Positions 51,128 through 59,461 of a stretch of DNA of 64,000 nt are shown piece after piece. The notes beneath the pieces were generated by a model. That model made no database searches. It saw only the letters and a list, made by a program, of their open reading frames with translations, and was not told the DNA's origin. Positions within the stretch are counted from its first letter, which is position 1. Each line of letters starts with the position of its first letter. Source of the DNA: Brevibacillus brevis (lineage in GTDB: Bacteria; Bacillota; Bacilli; Brevibacillales; Brevibacillaceae); contig NZ_LR134338.1 of NCBI RefSeq assembly GCF_900637055.1, positions 4,677,001-4,741,000 of the forward strand, read 5' to 3'. Both the position numbers and the translations under genes were made by a program.

Positions 51128-51784
51128 TCATCTTCTATTGGTAATCTGCCTTACATAAGCCTCACAAATATATCGGTTGTCTTCGCCGTTTGCTGGCTGA
51201 ACACTCGCCACTCGAAAGAAGCTCAAGCCCACAACCATCGCCATGAGTCCGTAGGCAGCGCTTTGCGAATCCTCTACGGACATAAGCCCGGTTTGCTTGC
51301 CGTAATCAAAAATCTTGGTGATGCCCTGCAAATCTCTCGTATAGCTGTTCGCAACCACTTCTTGGAGATTGGGGTCCAATGCGGCTTTGGAGAAGAATTG
51401 GACAAAGAGTCTTGCTTGATCTTCATGCGGGATGTACATGTTAGCGATGCCATCCAGCTGCGAAACATTGATCCGTTTTTCCTTGTCGTCCACGTATGGC
51501 GGCAAGATATGCGTAAGCGTAACGTCCATCATTTCCTTGGCGGTCATGGTGTTTTCAATGTCAGATTCGATTTTCAAGCCATAGTAGGCCAAGAATGCCT
51601 GAAAGGCTTCGCTCGTCAAATTATCCTTATTCTTAAAATAATACGTGACGACACCTTTTGAGCAATCCGCATACTCCGCCACCTTATCCAATGTCATGCC
51701 ATCAATCCCGTGATTGCTAATACAAGTGAGCGTCGCATTAATGACATCTGCTCGGCGCTTTGGTTCCATTCCTAATTTGGGCAT
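51128..51784 (-). CDS. TetR-family transcriptional regulator
   Basis: Regulator of 218 residues, BetI/YxbF-like. Helix-turn-helix: MTLDKVAEYADCSKGVVTYYFKNKDNL. The C-terminal helical ligand domain is complete in length. ATG 51784 follows GAGG. First gene of a three-gene operon with DUF4180 and SUMF1; a palindrome-like site lies about 25 bases upstream, suggesting autorepression of the operon. Confidence 0.92.
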   Translation of the reverse strand: MPKLGMEPKRRADVINATLTCISNHGIDGMTLDKVAEYADCSKGVVTYYFKNKDNLTSEAFQAFLAYYGLKIESDIENTMTAKEMMDVTLTHILPPYVDDKEKRINVSQLDGIANMYIPHEDQARLFVQFFSKAALDPNLQEVVANSYTRDLQGITKIFDYGKQTGLMSVEDSQSAAYGLMAMVVGLSFFRVASVQPANGEDNRYICEAYVRQITNRR

Positions 51785-51805
51785 GATTTTACCTCGTTTA
51801 TTTAT

Positions 51806-51815
51806 ACTGTACGGT
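51806..51815. promoter_or_regulatory. Possible TetR operator
   Basis: ACTGTACGGT, a 10-bp near-palindrome of the CGTACxGT type common among TetR operators, about 22 bases upstream of the regulator start. Confidence 0.4.
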
Positions 51816-51876
51816 CGGAATAAAAAAAGTGTACACCATGATTTTCCAGTTTGTCAAACGAAGAGGCTCTACCAAA

Positions 51877-51902
51877 CAAAAAAACACGCTTACGCAGCGT
51901 GT
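51877..51902 (-). terminator. Terminator of the AraC gene
   Basis: Minus-strand ACACGCT, 5-base loop, AGCGTGT, then T7. Confidence 0.88.
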
Positions 51903-51914
51903 TCCATCCTAACG

Positions 51915-52934
51915 TTACATGGCAAGTGCTTGGCGACTGATCCGATATTGCCCCGGTGTCAGCCCCGTCCATTTCTTGAAAGCATTTTGAAAGGCGCTTG
52001 GATCTGAAAAATGCAGCAGGTACGCAATCTCTCCGATGGAATACTCCGCTTGCTGCAAATACCCCATTGCCATTTCTTTGCGGACATTCGTGGACAATTC
52101 ATGATAAGAAGTGTCCTCTGCCTTTAGTTTCGCTTGCAGGGATCTCGTACTCATATGAAAAGCAGCAGCAGTCTGCTGTAAGGTCGGAAAAGCCGCAGGC
52201 ATACATCCCATCATCCATTGAAACACGCGGTCCGAAAATTCCCGCCCTCTGATCAGCTTCTCTCTACTTTCTTCCGCGATTGGTTCAAAAGCTTTACGCA
52301 GCCGGACATCCGAATACAGAATCGGGTATTGCAAAACTTCTTTGCCTATCAAGAGTCCGTTTTCTTTTCCACCAAAGTGAGGCTCCATTCCGAACAAATT
52401 CAAATACGGAGCGACATCGGCCGTAGCGTCGTGTGTGAATTGTATCGCCTGTAACGGAATGGCGCGATGACTCATACGGACAAGCAAGTGGTACAAGGAG
52501 CTGACCATATCTTCCATACAATGGCGAGACACGCTCCCAGGGCTTTGTCTATGAAACCGCAAGAAAACATCGTTCCCCCGCTCTTCCCAATCCAGCTCGT
52601 ACCCGCTGCAAAGGATCACGTGATACCGCTGATAAGCCTCTAATGCATCGACGATTTTTTCCGAATGCATCATGACATAGCCAAGAATGCCCAGATCGGC
52701 AATATCGGTTAACTGCCCTTGATGCAGCCCGAAATGATCATCCTGCGTGTAAATGGCCGCTTCCTTCATCAAACGCTCGAGCTCCGCTTCGTCAATGCGC
52801 GCCTCTACATCTTTTAGCAAGCTACTGTCGAAAGAAATATGATCGCAAAAACGCTCAAAATCAAGCTTCTTGTGAGTAATTGTCTTCATAATCGGATACA
52901 CCATCGAAATCGCAAACCCATACGCATTTTCCAA
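51915..52934 (-). CDS. AraC-family regulator with arabinose-binding-type N-terminal domain
   Basis: Regulator of 339 residues resembling the OruR/ArgR-type AraC subgroup: an N-terminal Arabinose_bd domain (GLHQGQLTDIADLGILGYVMM) and a C-terminal double helix-turn-helix (FHMSTRSLQAKLKAEDTSY; IGEIAYLLHFSDPSAFQNAF, WTGLTPGQYR). A TTG start at 52934, 8 bases after AAAGGAGG, is preferred over an ATG 11 codons earlier. Divergent from the flavodoxin-fold reductase gene, which it probably regulates. Confidence 0.87.
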   Translation of the reverse strand: MENAYGFAISMVYPIMKTITHKKLDFERFCDHISFDSSLLKDVEARIDEAELERLMKEAAIYTQDDHFGLHQGQLTDIADLGILGYVMMHSEKIVDALEAYQRYHVILCSGYELDWEERGNDVFLRFHRQSPGSVSRHCMEDMVSSLYHLLVRMSHRAIPLQAIQFTHDATADVAPYLNLFGMEPHFGGKENGLLIGKEVLQYPILYSDVRLRKAFEPIAEESREKLIRGREFSDRVFQWMMGCMPAAFPTLQQTAAAFHMSTRSLQAKLKAEDTSYHELSTNVRKEMAMGYLQQAEYSIGEIAYLLHFSDPSAFQNAFKKWTGLTPGQYRISRQALAM

Positions 52935-53076
52935 GCCCGGAACCTCCTTTGCGTGAATCCACAACATTTATGCGCTTTCGATCATTCATCTGTTCCCTTC
53001 CACACGATATGCTGAATACAGTTCAGTTTACCACGATCTGTCGTTTATGGAATCAACTCTACAGGGGGATATGAAA

Positions 53077-53652
53077 ATGAACATTCTCGTTATCATCGGA
53101 CATCCAGATCCCGAGAGCTATTGCTCTGCGTTGGCGCACGCCTATATGGAAGGAGCTAAAGGCAAAGCAGCACAGATTCGCATCATTGACTTGAGCCAAA
53201 TCTCTTTTGACCCGAATCTGAAGTACGGATATCGGAAAAGAACGGAGCTGGAGGATGACTTAAAAGAAGCGCAGGACCTCATTCGTTGGGCGGATCATCT
53301 GGTCATTGTCTATCCGACCTGGTGGGGTACGATGCCCGCTATCTTGAAGGGATTTTTTGATCGTGTCTTATTACCCGGGTTCGCCTATAAATATCGGGAA
53401 GGCTCTTCTCTATGGGATAAGCTGTTGACGGGCAAAACCGCGCATGTGATTGTGACTATGGATACTCCATCTTGGTACAACCGATTGATCTACTGGCAAG
53501 CCGGACATCTCGTGATGAATCGCAACATTTTGAAGTTTTGCGGGATTAAGCCTGTGAAGGTTACGGAGATCAGTGGGGTGAATGCCTCGGCGGGGGAAAA
53601 GCGCAAGAAGTGGCTGGAAAAGGTGAAGCAGCTTGGGGCGAGGCTTGCTTAA
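53077..53652 (+). CDS. Flavodoxin-fold NAD(P)H quinone reductase (KefF/YwrO-like)
   Basis: Flavin-dependent quinone oxidoreductase of 191 residues (Flavodoxin_2, PF02525). N-terminal GHPDPESYCSALAHAY and the flavin-binding VIVYPTWWGTMPAILKGFFDRV loop are characteristic. The ATG at 53077 has AGGGGG at proper spacing; earlier in-frame ATGs do not. It faces the AraC regulator and probably protects against quinones or electrophiles. Confidence 0.92.
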   Translation: MNILVIIGHPDPESYCSALAHAYMEGAKGKAAQIRIIDLSQISFDPNLKYGYRKRTELEDDLKEAQDLIRWADHLVIVYPTWWGTMPAILKGFFDRVLLPGFAYKYREGSSLWDKLLTGKTAHVIVTMDTPSWYNRLIYWQAGHLVMNRNILKFCGIKPVKVTEISGVNASAGEKRKKWLEKVKQLGARLA

Positions 53653-53769
53653 CTACTGGATAGTCTCCAGGCTAGAATGATTTACCTCACAATTAAATCG
53701 TGCAAAGTGTATTTATTATATCGCTGATTCTGAGTATGATAGTAGTAAAAATAAGAAAGAGGCTACCAT

Positions 53770-54300
53770 ATGGATTCTACTTTTTCACCAAGAAAAGCAA
53801 CAAAGACGAAAACATTGGTTATTAACGCACTTTTTATCGCTTTTACTCTCGCAGCCACCATGTTTATCAATTTACGCCTCCCGATCATGGGGAACGGTGG
53901 TCTCATTCATCTCGGTAACGTGCCTCTTTTAATCGCTGCCTTTGTGTACGGCAGAAAAACAGGAGCTATCGCTGGAGCTTTTGGTATGGGCCTCTTCGAT
54001 CTTATCTCCGGTTGGACAGCATGGGCTCCGTTTACCTTCGTGATCGTAGGTGCAATGGGCTATGTAGCTGGACTCATCGCCGAAAAGGTGCCTGGCAATC
54101 GGGTATTTGTGTACGCACTGGCAGTTGTCGCTGCATTGGTGATTAAGATCGTGGGCTACTACTTTGTTGAAGTTATTCTTTACGGGAACTGGATTCAGCC
54201 GTTTGGCTCCATTCCGGGGAACGTTTTGCAGGTGGTTGTAGCAGCGGTTATTGTCATCCCACTGGTGGGGCGTTTGAAGAAGATTGTGGGACAAGGTTAA
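53770..54300 (+). CDS. ECF transporter S component
   Basis: Substrate-capture membrane protein of an energy-coupling-factor transporter, 176 residues with about five to six helices (PF07155-like, HmpT/PdxU/riboflavin-type group). The N-terminal helix NALFIAFTLAATM carries the AxxxA-type pattern that contacts EcfT; FGMGLFDLISGW is a conserved substrate-side loop. It stands alone, with no ATPase or EcfT next to it, so it must share an energising module elsewhere. The vitamin is unknown. Confidence 0.87.
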   Translation: MDSTFSPRKATKTKTLVINALFIAFTLAATMFINLRLPIMGNGGLIHLGNVPLLIAAFVYGRKTGAIAGAFGMGLFDLISGWTAWAPFTFVIVGAMGYVAGLIAEKVPGNRVFVYALAVVAALVIKIVGYYFVEVILYGNWIQPFGSIPGNVLQVVVAAVIVIPLVGRLKKIVGQG

Positions 54301-54340
54301 AAAAGGAAGGATGGGGTAGAGCTCCATCCTTCCTTTTTTG
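54300..54340. terminator. Terminator of the ECF S component gene
   Basis: AAAAGGAAGGATGG pairs with CCATCCTTCCTTTT; long stem with T6, overlapping the last base of the stop codon. Confidence 0.92.
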
Positions 54341-54413
54341 CAAAAATAAAAAGATCGGGAAACGCCTGGGAGCAGTACAAATTACCTTTGGGAATGACCG
54401 TCGGTGCGTTTAT

Positions 54414-54842
54414 TTAGTGTCTAAAATTTCCAATCCACATTTTGTTCAAAAGTAAAAGGTGGTAATAAAGAAGTGAAGGGATTATATAAATTAAAAAACC
54501 TTCAAAATCGAGTAATTTCATTAAAATGTTTCCTTTTGATAGCAAAGAGAAAAATAGTGCTACAATTATACCCGCTAGGAGATATAGGCTGACATTAAAA
54601 GAATATCTTCTGATGGAGGATTTAAATGTTATTCTGTTTTCAATCTTTTCAATTAACATTGAGAAAGGGATCCCAACGATTACCAAAAACGGAACAGAGT
54701 ACATTAGATATATAAACAGTAAGCTAAAATATGAAAAATAATATGTATTCTCTTCACGTATATTCATTGGAGTATATTCTATAGAAGCCAAAAATACACA
54801 ATAAAAAATTGCAGTCAATAGGGCTGATAATAGTTTGTTCAC
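54414..54842 (-). CDS. Small integral membrane protein of unknown function
   Basis: AT-rich 142-residue ORF with four strong hydrophobic segments (about 5-22, 38-62, 85-105, 115-133) and a short basic loop. ATG 54842 follows GGGGGAA. No family recognised. It lies downstream of, and in the same direction as, the secreted Fn3/DUF3238-like gene, from which it is separated by a terminator-like hairpin. First gene of the AT-rich accessory region. Confidence 0.6.
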   Translation of the reverse strand: MNKLLSALLTAIFYCVFLASIEYTPMNIREENTYYFSYFSLLFIYLMYSVPFLVIVGIPFSMLIEKIENRITFKSSIRRYSFNVSLYLLAGIIVALFFSLLSKGNILMKLLDFEGFLIYIIPSLLYYHLLLLNKMWIGNFRH

Positions 54843-54884
54843 CTTTATTTCCCCCTTTTAAAATGTCTTTTGAAACAAACAAAC

Positions 54885-54904
54885 TAGGAGCCAATCGGCT
54901 CCTA
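54885..54904 (-). terminator. Terminator-like hairpin after the secreted protein gene
   Basis: TAGGAGCC, 4-base loop, GGCTCCTA, followed on the minus strand by a T-containing but not uniform tail. Confidence 0.65.
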
Positions 54905-54913
54905 ATTCGTCTA

Positions 54914-56254
54914 TTAATTGGAGATATCGAAATAATGTTTTGGAGTTACCTCAAACAAGTAAAAGAAATCATAGAGGTCGTGTGTAAACACTTCTTCATA
55001 AGGACCATTATCAAATGAAATGTAAAGTTCATGACTTGGTGCCCCATCATGCCATCCATCAAATCGGTAAGATCCATCTTCTCTAAAAATTTCTCCATCC
55101 ATCCTATAATCGATTTCAGGTGGAGTAAATTCAAGAGAATCTTCTAGGTAGGGAATTCCAACCGAATGATTTAGTCTAAAATCCATCTCATCTTGGTTTA
55201 CAACATTTTTGTCCAATTTGACTCCACTACTGCTAGCCCTTGCTGTTTTTATCAAGTTTTTGTTCTTATCATACATTGTAGTTCTATTTACATCTTTATC
55301 AATGTCAAGGAGTTCGTCTGTAAAATCGGCTTCGATATTTACTTGAGTTCGAAATCTAGAATGAGATACGGCAAAGTCTCTATTATCGCCCCCAAAGTAT
55401 TCGACCTCCTCCTCCCAGTCTTCACCAGTTAGCCGGAGTGCATATGGAACTGGATTTTCTACATATTTGTCACCAATAAACGTTGTATACCGTAATTTTA
55501 CATTATCCACTTCATTATTCGATAAATTCGCTAAAGATTTTAATTTTTTCTTATCAACTACTTTAATGATTGATACGTAATCATATAAAAGATCTTCAGT
55601 TTTAACAGATTCATTTCCTTGCTCGCTAATATTTTTTTCAATTTTTGATAGTCGGATTTCCTTTTCCTGCTCGTTTACGGGAATCTTTCCTCGAAATTCA
55701 TAGACAACCTTTTCTTTTCCGCCATCCAACTCATCACTGAATTCACTTTCACTAATATTGTCTACGATGGTCCCATTTTTAACAACTTCGAAATGTTCTA
55801 CATTTGGAACATCATTCCAATCAAATTTAATAAATTCACCATTTGAAATAGTAGCAACGTTGACATTATTAACAGGGAAATCACTTGATGAATCAATACT
55901 TCTCAGGGTTTTCTTCTTTGGCTCTATTGTTTTTGTACTTAAAATAATTTTGGCAATGACTTCTTCGTCAGAATTAACGGCCATTAATGTGTAATTATAT
56001 GGTTTTCCGGATTCTAAGTCATTATGAACGAATGAGTCATTGGTCCCGTTATACAATTCTGAGTCTCCATGATAGACGCTATATGCTACTGCATCTGGCA
56101 CTTCGCTCCACTTAATTGTTATTTGGTTTTCATCACATTCAATTTTTACATCATCAATAAATTCTTCGTAGTTAAATTTTTCGGCAGCATACACATTGAA
56201 TGGACCCAATAGTGTTGATAATGCAACTAAGCTGGATAGTATTACTTTTTTCAT
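54914..56254 (-). CDS. Secreted protein with Fn3-like repeats and a DUF3238-like domain
   Basis: Exported protein of 446 residues with a signal peptide (about 1-23, ending VYA-AE). Residues ~35-110 and ~130-190 look like fibronectin type III modules (ITIKWSEVPDAVAYSVY; IKFDWNDVPNVEHFEVV). The C-terminal ~210 residues, from VKLRYTTFIGDKYVENP through YFGGDNRDFAVSHSRFRTQV to HDGAPSHELYISFD, resemble DUF3238. Very acidic and AT-rich. It could be a secreted effector or surface protein; no immunity gene is obvious apart from the small membrane protein downstream. Confidence 0.72.
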   Translation of the reverse strand: MKKVILSSLVALSTLLGPFNVYAAEKFNYEEFIDDVKIECDENQITIKWSEVPDAVAYSVYHGDSELYNGTNDSFVHNDLESGKPYNYTLMAVNSDEEVIAKIILSTKTIEPKKKTLRSIDSSSDFPVNNVNVATISNGEFIKFDWNDVPNVEHFEVVKNGTIVDNISESEFSDELDGGKEKVVYEFRGKIPVNEQEKEIRLSKIEKNISEQGNESVKTEDLLYDYVSIIKVVDKKKLKSLANLSNNEVDNVKLRYTTFIGDKYVENPVPYALRLTGEDWEEEVEYFGGDNRDFAVSHSRFRTQVNIEADFTDELLDIDKDVNRTTMYDKNKNLIKTARASSSGVKLDKNVVNQDEMDFRLNHSVGIPYLEDSLEFTPPEIDYRMDGEIFREDGSYRFDGWHDGAPSHELYISFDNGPYEEVFTHDLYDFFYLFEVTPKHYFDISN

Positions 56255-56345
56255 CTTTTCACTCCTAATACATTTTATGTAAATTTTCCCTTACCATAAA
56301 ATAACATATTCTTATATAATAATCCAGTTATTTTACCTTTACCCC

Positions 56346-56925
56346 CTAAATTTTCCATAAATTCAAGCAAAGAAAGAGGCTACTATTTACCCGATCTGAA
56401 ATTTTAGCTTGTGCTCTAGTAACAAGCGTCTGAACGCTGCTCTTTGATATCTGCAGCATCCGAGCTGTTTCATCAAAAGAGAATCCCTCACCATGTGTCA
56501 GGACATAGCACTCTGGCTCGCGCTCCGTAAGACTTGAGAGAGCATCTTCCAGTTGAAACCTCTGCCACTCCGTCAGGTTACACGGGCTACCTGCTGTACT
56601 ACGGGAGACAAACGCCTGCATTCTTACCGGGTCCATAAGCTTCTCTCGTTCATAAGCTGCCCGCCGCTCAATGCCTCGTTTGTTCCCTGGCATGCGCCCT
56701 GACTTCAGCCACTCTATAACAAATTCAGCACTGCTGATCATTTCACTAATAATCTGTCGCTCGCTTTTATTTGCATCACCATTGCTGATGATTTTTTCTT
56801 ATCCGTTTTTCATTAAAGCTTCTTCAAACCAAACTACTCTTTTAGCGTCGTCTGCGTCCTTCAATTGGCTTTGTACGCTTTCCAGTGCTTTCTTAGTCCT
56901 TTGTAACTCTCAGTAATTCGTGCAT
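56346..56925 (-). pseudogene. Disrupted phage Xpf/XpaF-like sigma-70-type factor
   Basis: The 131-codon ORF ending at 56346 encodes the family core: FVIEWLKSGRMPGNKRGIER, then a sigma region 4 type helix-turn-helix (ALSSLTEREPECYVLTHGEG; DETARMLQISKSSVQTLVTRAQAKI). Upstream, a coiled-coil N-terminus starts at ATG 56925 behind GGGGAG, but a missing AG dinucleotide near 56907 shifts its frame and a TAA at 56799-56801 cuts it from the core. Read through, the parts join into one protein of normal family length. Such factors drive late genes of PBSX-like prophages; this one is probably inactive unless the core starts internally. Confidence 0.7.
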
Positions 56926-56972
56926 GAGAACCACTCCCCATTGCGTCTGTTTACGTGCTTTACTTTTGTCTT

Positions 56973-57158
56973 TTAGAAACTGTCGTCTCCTGTGTCGCCT
57001 AACAACCGTCTTATCTTTTCGATCGTCATTACTTCTGCCGGTCTTGTGGGTACTGGCTTCTTGCATCGGGCTTTAGCCCGTTCTACATGCCTTGATAAAC
57101 TGATTGGCTCCTTACAACGCTTCTGCCTCTCGCGTATAATTTCGTAGATTCTTGCCAC
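56973..57158 (-). CDS. Small phage-type protein (61 residues)
   Basis: Basic 61-residue ORF beginning at GTG 57158, 7 bases after GAGGAGG. Many Arg/Lys/Cys residues and a short C-terminal helix (TIEKIRRLLGD). No family recognised. It lies between the XtrA-like gene and the sigma-like pseudogene, all on the minus strand, so it is probably part of the same prophage relic. Confidence 0.6.
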   Translation of the reverse strand: MARIYEIIRERQKRCKEPISLSRHVERAKARCKKPVPTRPAEVMTIEKIRRLLGDTGDDSF

Positions 57159-57182
57159 GATTTGTCCTCCTCTCAGGCAAAA

Positions 57183-57230
57183 TAAAAAGGGCGCCAGAAC
57201 ACACCCATAGTAGGTGTGAATCTGACGCCC
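57183..57230 (-). terminator. Terminator after the XtrA-like gene
   Basis: Long minus-strand hairpin with GGGCG/CGCCC base, TCAGA-type middle and ACACC/GGTGT top, followed by T5. It separates the XtrA-like gene from the 61-residue ORF. Confidence 0.87.
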
Positions 57231-57256
57231 TCCCGTTTCTCGATATCAGGCTTGTA

Positions 57257-57463
57257 TTAAAATAATTCGCTCTCGCGGTAATCAACTTTGGAAATCTTCC
57301 CCTGACTTGATTTTACCACGGTTTCACCATGTTCTACCAGTGGGACTATCTTTGCTTTACCTTGTTTTGGGTCTACCAGAATCATTGCTGGAGTTTTGCC
57401 CACCGGAACTGTGATTGTCATACTTTCTGTGTCTATCTGTACATCTTTTGCTCGTGCGCTCAT
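57257..57463 (-). CDS. XtrA/YqaO-like phage protein
   Basis: Small 68-residue protein resembling XtrA/YqaO of PBSX and skin prophages: VQIDTESMTITVPVGKTPAMILVD, then LVEHGETVVKSSQGKISKVDY. ATG 57463 lies behind GGGGGGAACGGAAG; the open frame continues upstream but lacks a ribosome site there. Function unknown; in PBSX-type prophages it neighbours xpf, as here. Confidence 0.75.
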   Translation of the reverse strand: MSARAKDVQIDTESMTITVPVGKTPAMILVDPKQGKAKIVPLVEHGETVVKSSQGKISKVDYRESELF

Positions 57464-57554
57464 CTTCCGTTCCCCCCAGTTCCTCATGGTATAATATGGT
57501 TTAACGAACACATATTTACTCCCGACCGGGGGGCTCTTTTTTAGGAGGTCTTCA

Positions 57555-57662
57555 ATGCCTGAGATTACATGCATTCCTCCAGAGTACAAACCATATTTCG
57601 TTTTAGGTATTACTCTTGCTTTCATTGCCCTAGGAATACTGTGGTACTTGAAAAGTAGGTAA
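57555..57662 (+). CDS. Small single-helix membrane peptide (35 residues)
   Basis: Plus-strand ORF of 35 codons with AGGAGG 6 bases before ATG. The product begins MPEITCIPPEYK, has one transmembrane helix (about 14-31) and ends YLKSR. A TATAAT box lies at 57490-57495 and a GC hairpin with T6 at about 57517-57542, before the ORF. Short size, hydrophobicity and basic tail recall type I toxin or phage membrane peptides, but no homology is claimed. Confidence 0.5.
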   Translation: MPEITCIPPEYKPYFVLGITLAFIALGILWYLKSR

Positions 57663-57799
57663 GTCACTTCTGAGAGGAATGTGGTTTTTTTGTTGCTTGA
57701 TTAAATAAACAAAGTATTATGTTAAATCAAATTCTTTCTTGTTCCCGGTGAGCGCTTAAAACTTCACGAATCCATTTTTCAAACGTTTTTTTCCTTCCT

Positions 57800-58035
57800 C
57801 TACATCATGGACATTAAAGAGAAAGCACCAAAAAGGTTATCATCATACGCGGGTTTATCTTTAAATATTGATTGGAACTCCGCTTCACTCATCTCATCGA
57901 AAAAACATCCCACGATTGATCCCTTCTCTGTAAGAGAGTTGCCTCTACCCATTTTTTTGCTATCATTTCATACGCTTGAATATGAACGTGCTTTTCGGTG
58001 TACTGATTGTAATAGAAATATGAATGTCCCTGCAT
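57800..58035 (-). pseudogene. Frameshifted small hypothetical protein
   Basis: From ATG 58035 (behind AAGGGGG) the frame reads MQGHSYFYYNQYTEKHVHIQ and continues to SWDVF, where a T6 run near 57895 lacks one T. In the next frame it continues FDEMSEAEFQSIFKDKPAYD and stops at 57800. Restoring one T gives a continuous ~78-residue protein. Family not recognised. Confidence 0.55.
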
Positions 58036-58147
58036 ATTTCTTACCCCCTTCCCACAATTTCGAAAATGTTTAGCACTCGCATTTTTTCTACACTTCGATC
58101 TGCGATATTTTTCGATCATTGCTTTCGTCGGGATATCCGTGCAGCAT

Positions 58148-58639
58148 TTACAAACCTACGGGAATATTCGTAACCGCTACTTCTTCAATGAGAAATTGTT
58201 CATATGGGGTATTTTCCATAATATGACGAAGAATCACCATTGCCGCTCCCTGCCCTCTGAATTCGGGAGCCGTTCCTACAAAATCGATTGTGCATTTGAC
58301 GGGAGAAGAATCTGCCAGGGTGGCTTCAAATTCTTTTTTCAAAAAGAGTCCGGCGAGTGTGCCTTTATAGATTCTCAGATGCTTTCGCAGCTCTTTTGGA
58401 CTTAGTTTTACCGAAGGCGCAGTGCCATCCGATCATGCGGCCATACCAGCAACTTTGCGATCATCCGTTACCGCTACATAAAATTGATTCAAAACGAACA
58501 TGTGAGCAAAAGCTCTTGCAATGGTTTGCTTATCATTGAAAAAAAAGCCAAGCCACTGTGTGAATCCCTCCTCAAAAATCTGAGACATTTGCTCTCTTGC
58601 ATCGAGTTCTGCTTGATCCGCCCTGAGCACCGTAAACAT
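58148..58639 (-). pseudogene. GNAT acetyltransferase broken by an in-frame stop
   Basis: From ATG 58639 the frame encodes a GNAT N-terminus up to RKVAGMAA, where TGA at 58433-58435 (probably from TGC) interrupts it; the same frame continues DGTAPSVKLSPKELRKHL to the acetyl-CoA loop GTAPEFRGQGAAMVILRHI and ends at 58148. The last conserved strand (LYxKLGF) is missing too, so the 3' end is also damaged. It follows the decayed TetR gene by 6 bases, a former regulator/acetyltransferase operon. Confidence 0.75.
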
Positions 58640-58645
58640 GTCCGG

Positions 58646-59213
58646 TTATTCTCCTTCCTTGTATAGAAAAGAAGTGAGGATGGGGGTGGAAGGCATCGTG
58701 AAGTTGTTTTTTCGCATCCATTTCATCATGGCAGTGTCGAATAGAAAAATACGACCATTTCGTCTGGGTCCCCCGAACGGAATTCACCAAGTGACTGACC
58801 TTTTTGATAAGCTGGGCTGTAGCGCGAAACATGTTGTCGCTAAGCTGGGCTACCTCGCTTTGTTTGACTCTTGTTCCTCCGCCCGATAGAAACGATTGGG
58901 CCATCAGTATTAGCAAATTCGCGAACTCTTCGCCTGTCATCATGTCGTTGTGAATTTCTCTCACAAACTGATCCAATGCTTGTTTGGGTGAAACAGCCTC
59001 CTCGAAAAAATCAATGTTCTTCTGCATGCCTGCAAGTGCGTAATCCACCAGTTCATCAAACAAGGTTTCTTTTGATTTGTAATGACGATACAAAAGTCCG
59101 ATGCTGATGCCAGCTGTATCCGCAATGTCCTGAACATTGGTAGAGCCGAATCCTTTTTGTACGAATAGCTGCATGGCAGCTGACTGTATTTTCTGTTTGG
59201 TTGCGTTGCGCAT
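58646..59213 (-). pseudogene. TetR-family regulator with frameshifts in its C-terminal part
   Basis: The N-terminus is intact (TetR helix-turn-helix: VQDIADTAGISIGLLYRHYKSKETLF). After TAQLIKK near 58785 the open frame becomes unlikely, while the +1 frame gives GQSLGEFRSGDPDEMVVFFY as expected for the family. A second deletion near 58735 shifts again to MMKWMRKNNFTMPSTPILTS and ends at 58646. Thus two indels disrupt the ligand domain. DNA binding may persist, but normal function is doubtful. Confidence 0.75.
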
Positions 59214-59461
59214 TTGTTCGTATTGTTCTTTGGTGCGGGAGATTCTAAGTCACATCGCCATTATGCCATACTGGATAAGCATTACTGGAATACATCGATA
59301 AACGGCGTGTCTTCCGTTTTTTAATTCCTATCTGATGGTGCATAACGTGAATGGAACCGGTGCCTCTACACATTTTAGCGTTTTTCTGTGGTGAAAGCTG
59401 CACTAACAAACGTAAGTCATCTTATTTCTAATATGAAAGCCAAATTAATAGTAGGCAAGAG

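Noticed and set aside
51806..51815. cre (CcpA) site before the TetR operon
   Set aside because: The near-palindrome has a TAC/GTA centre instead of the CG centre of cre, so it is listed only as a possible TetR operator.
53653..53769. Possible riboswitch before the ECF S component
   Set aside because: Only 117 bases, no recognisable preQ1, TPP, FMN or T-box core and no long pairing; treated as ordinary promoter region.
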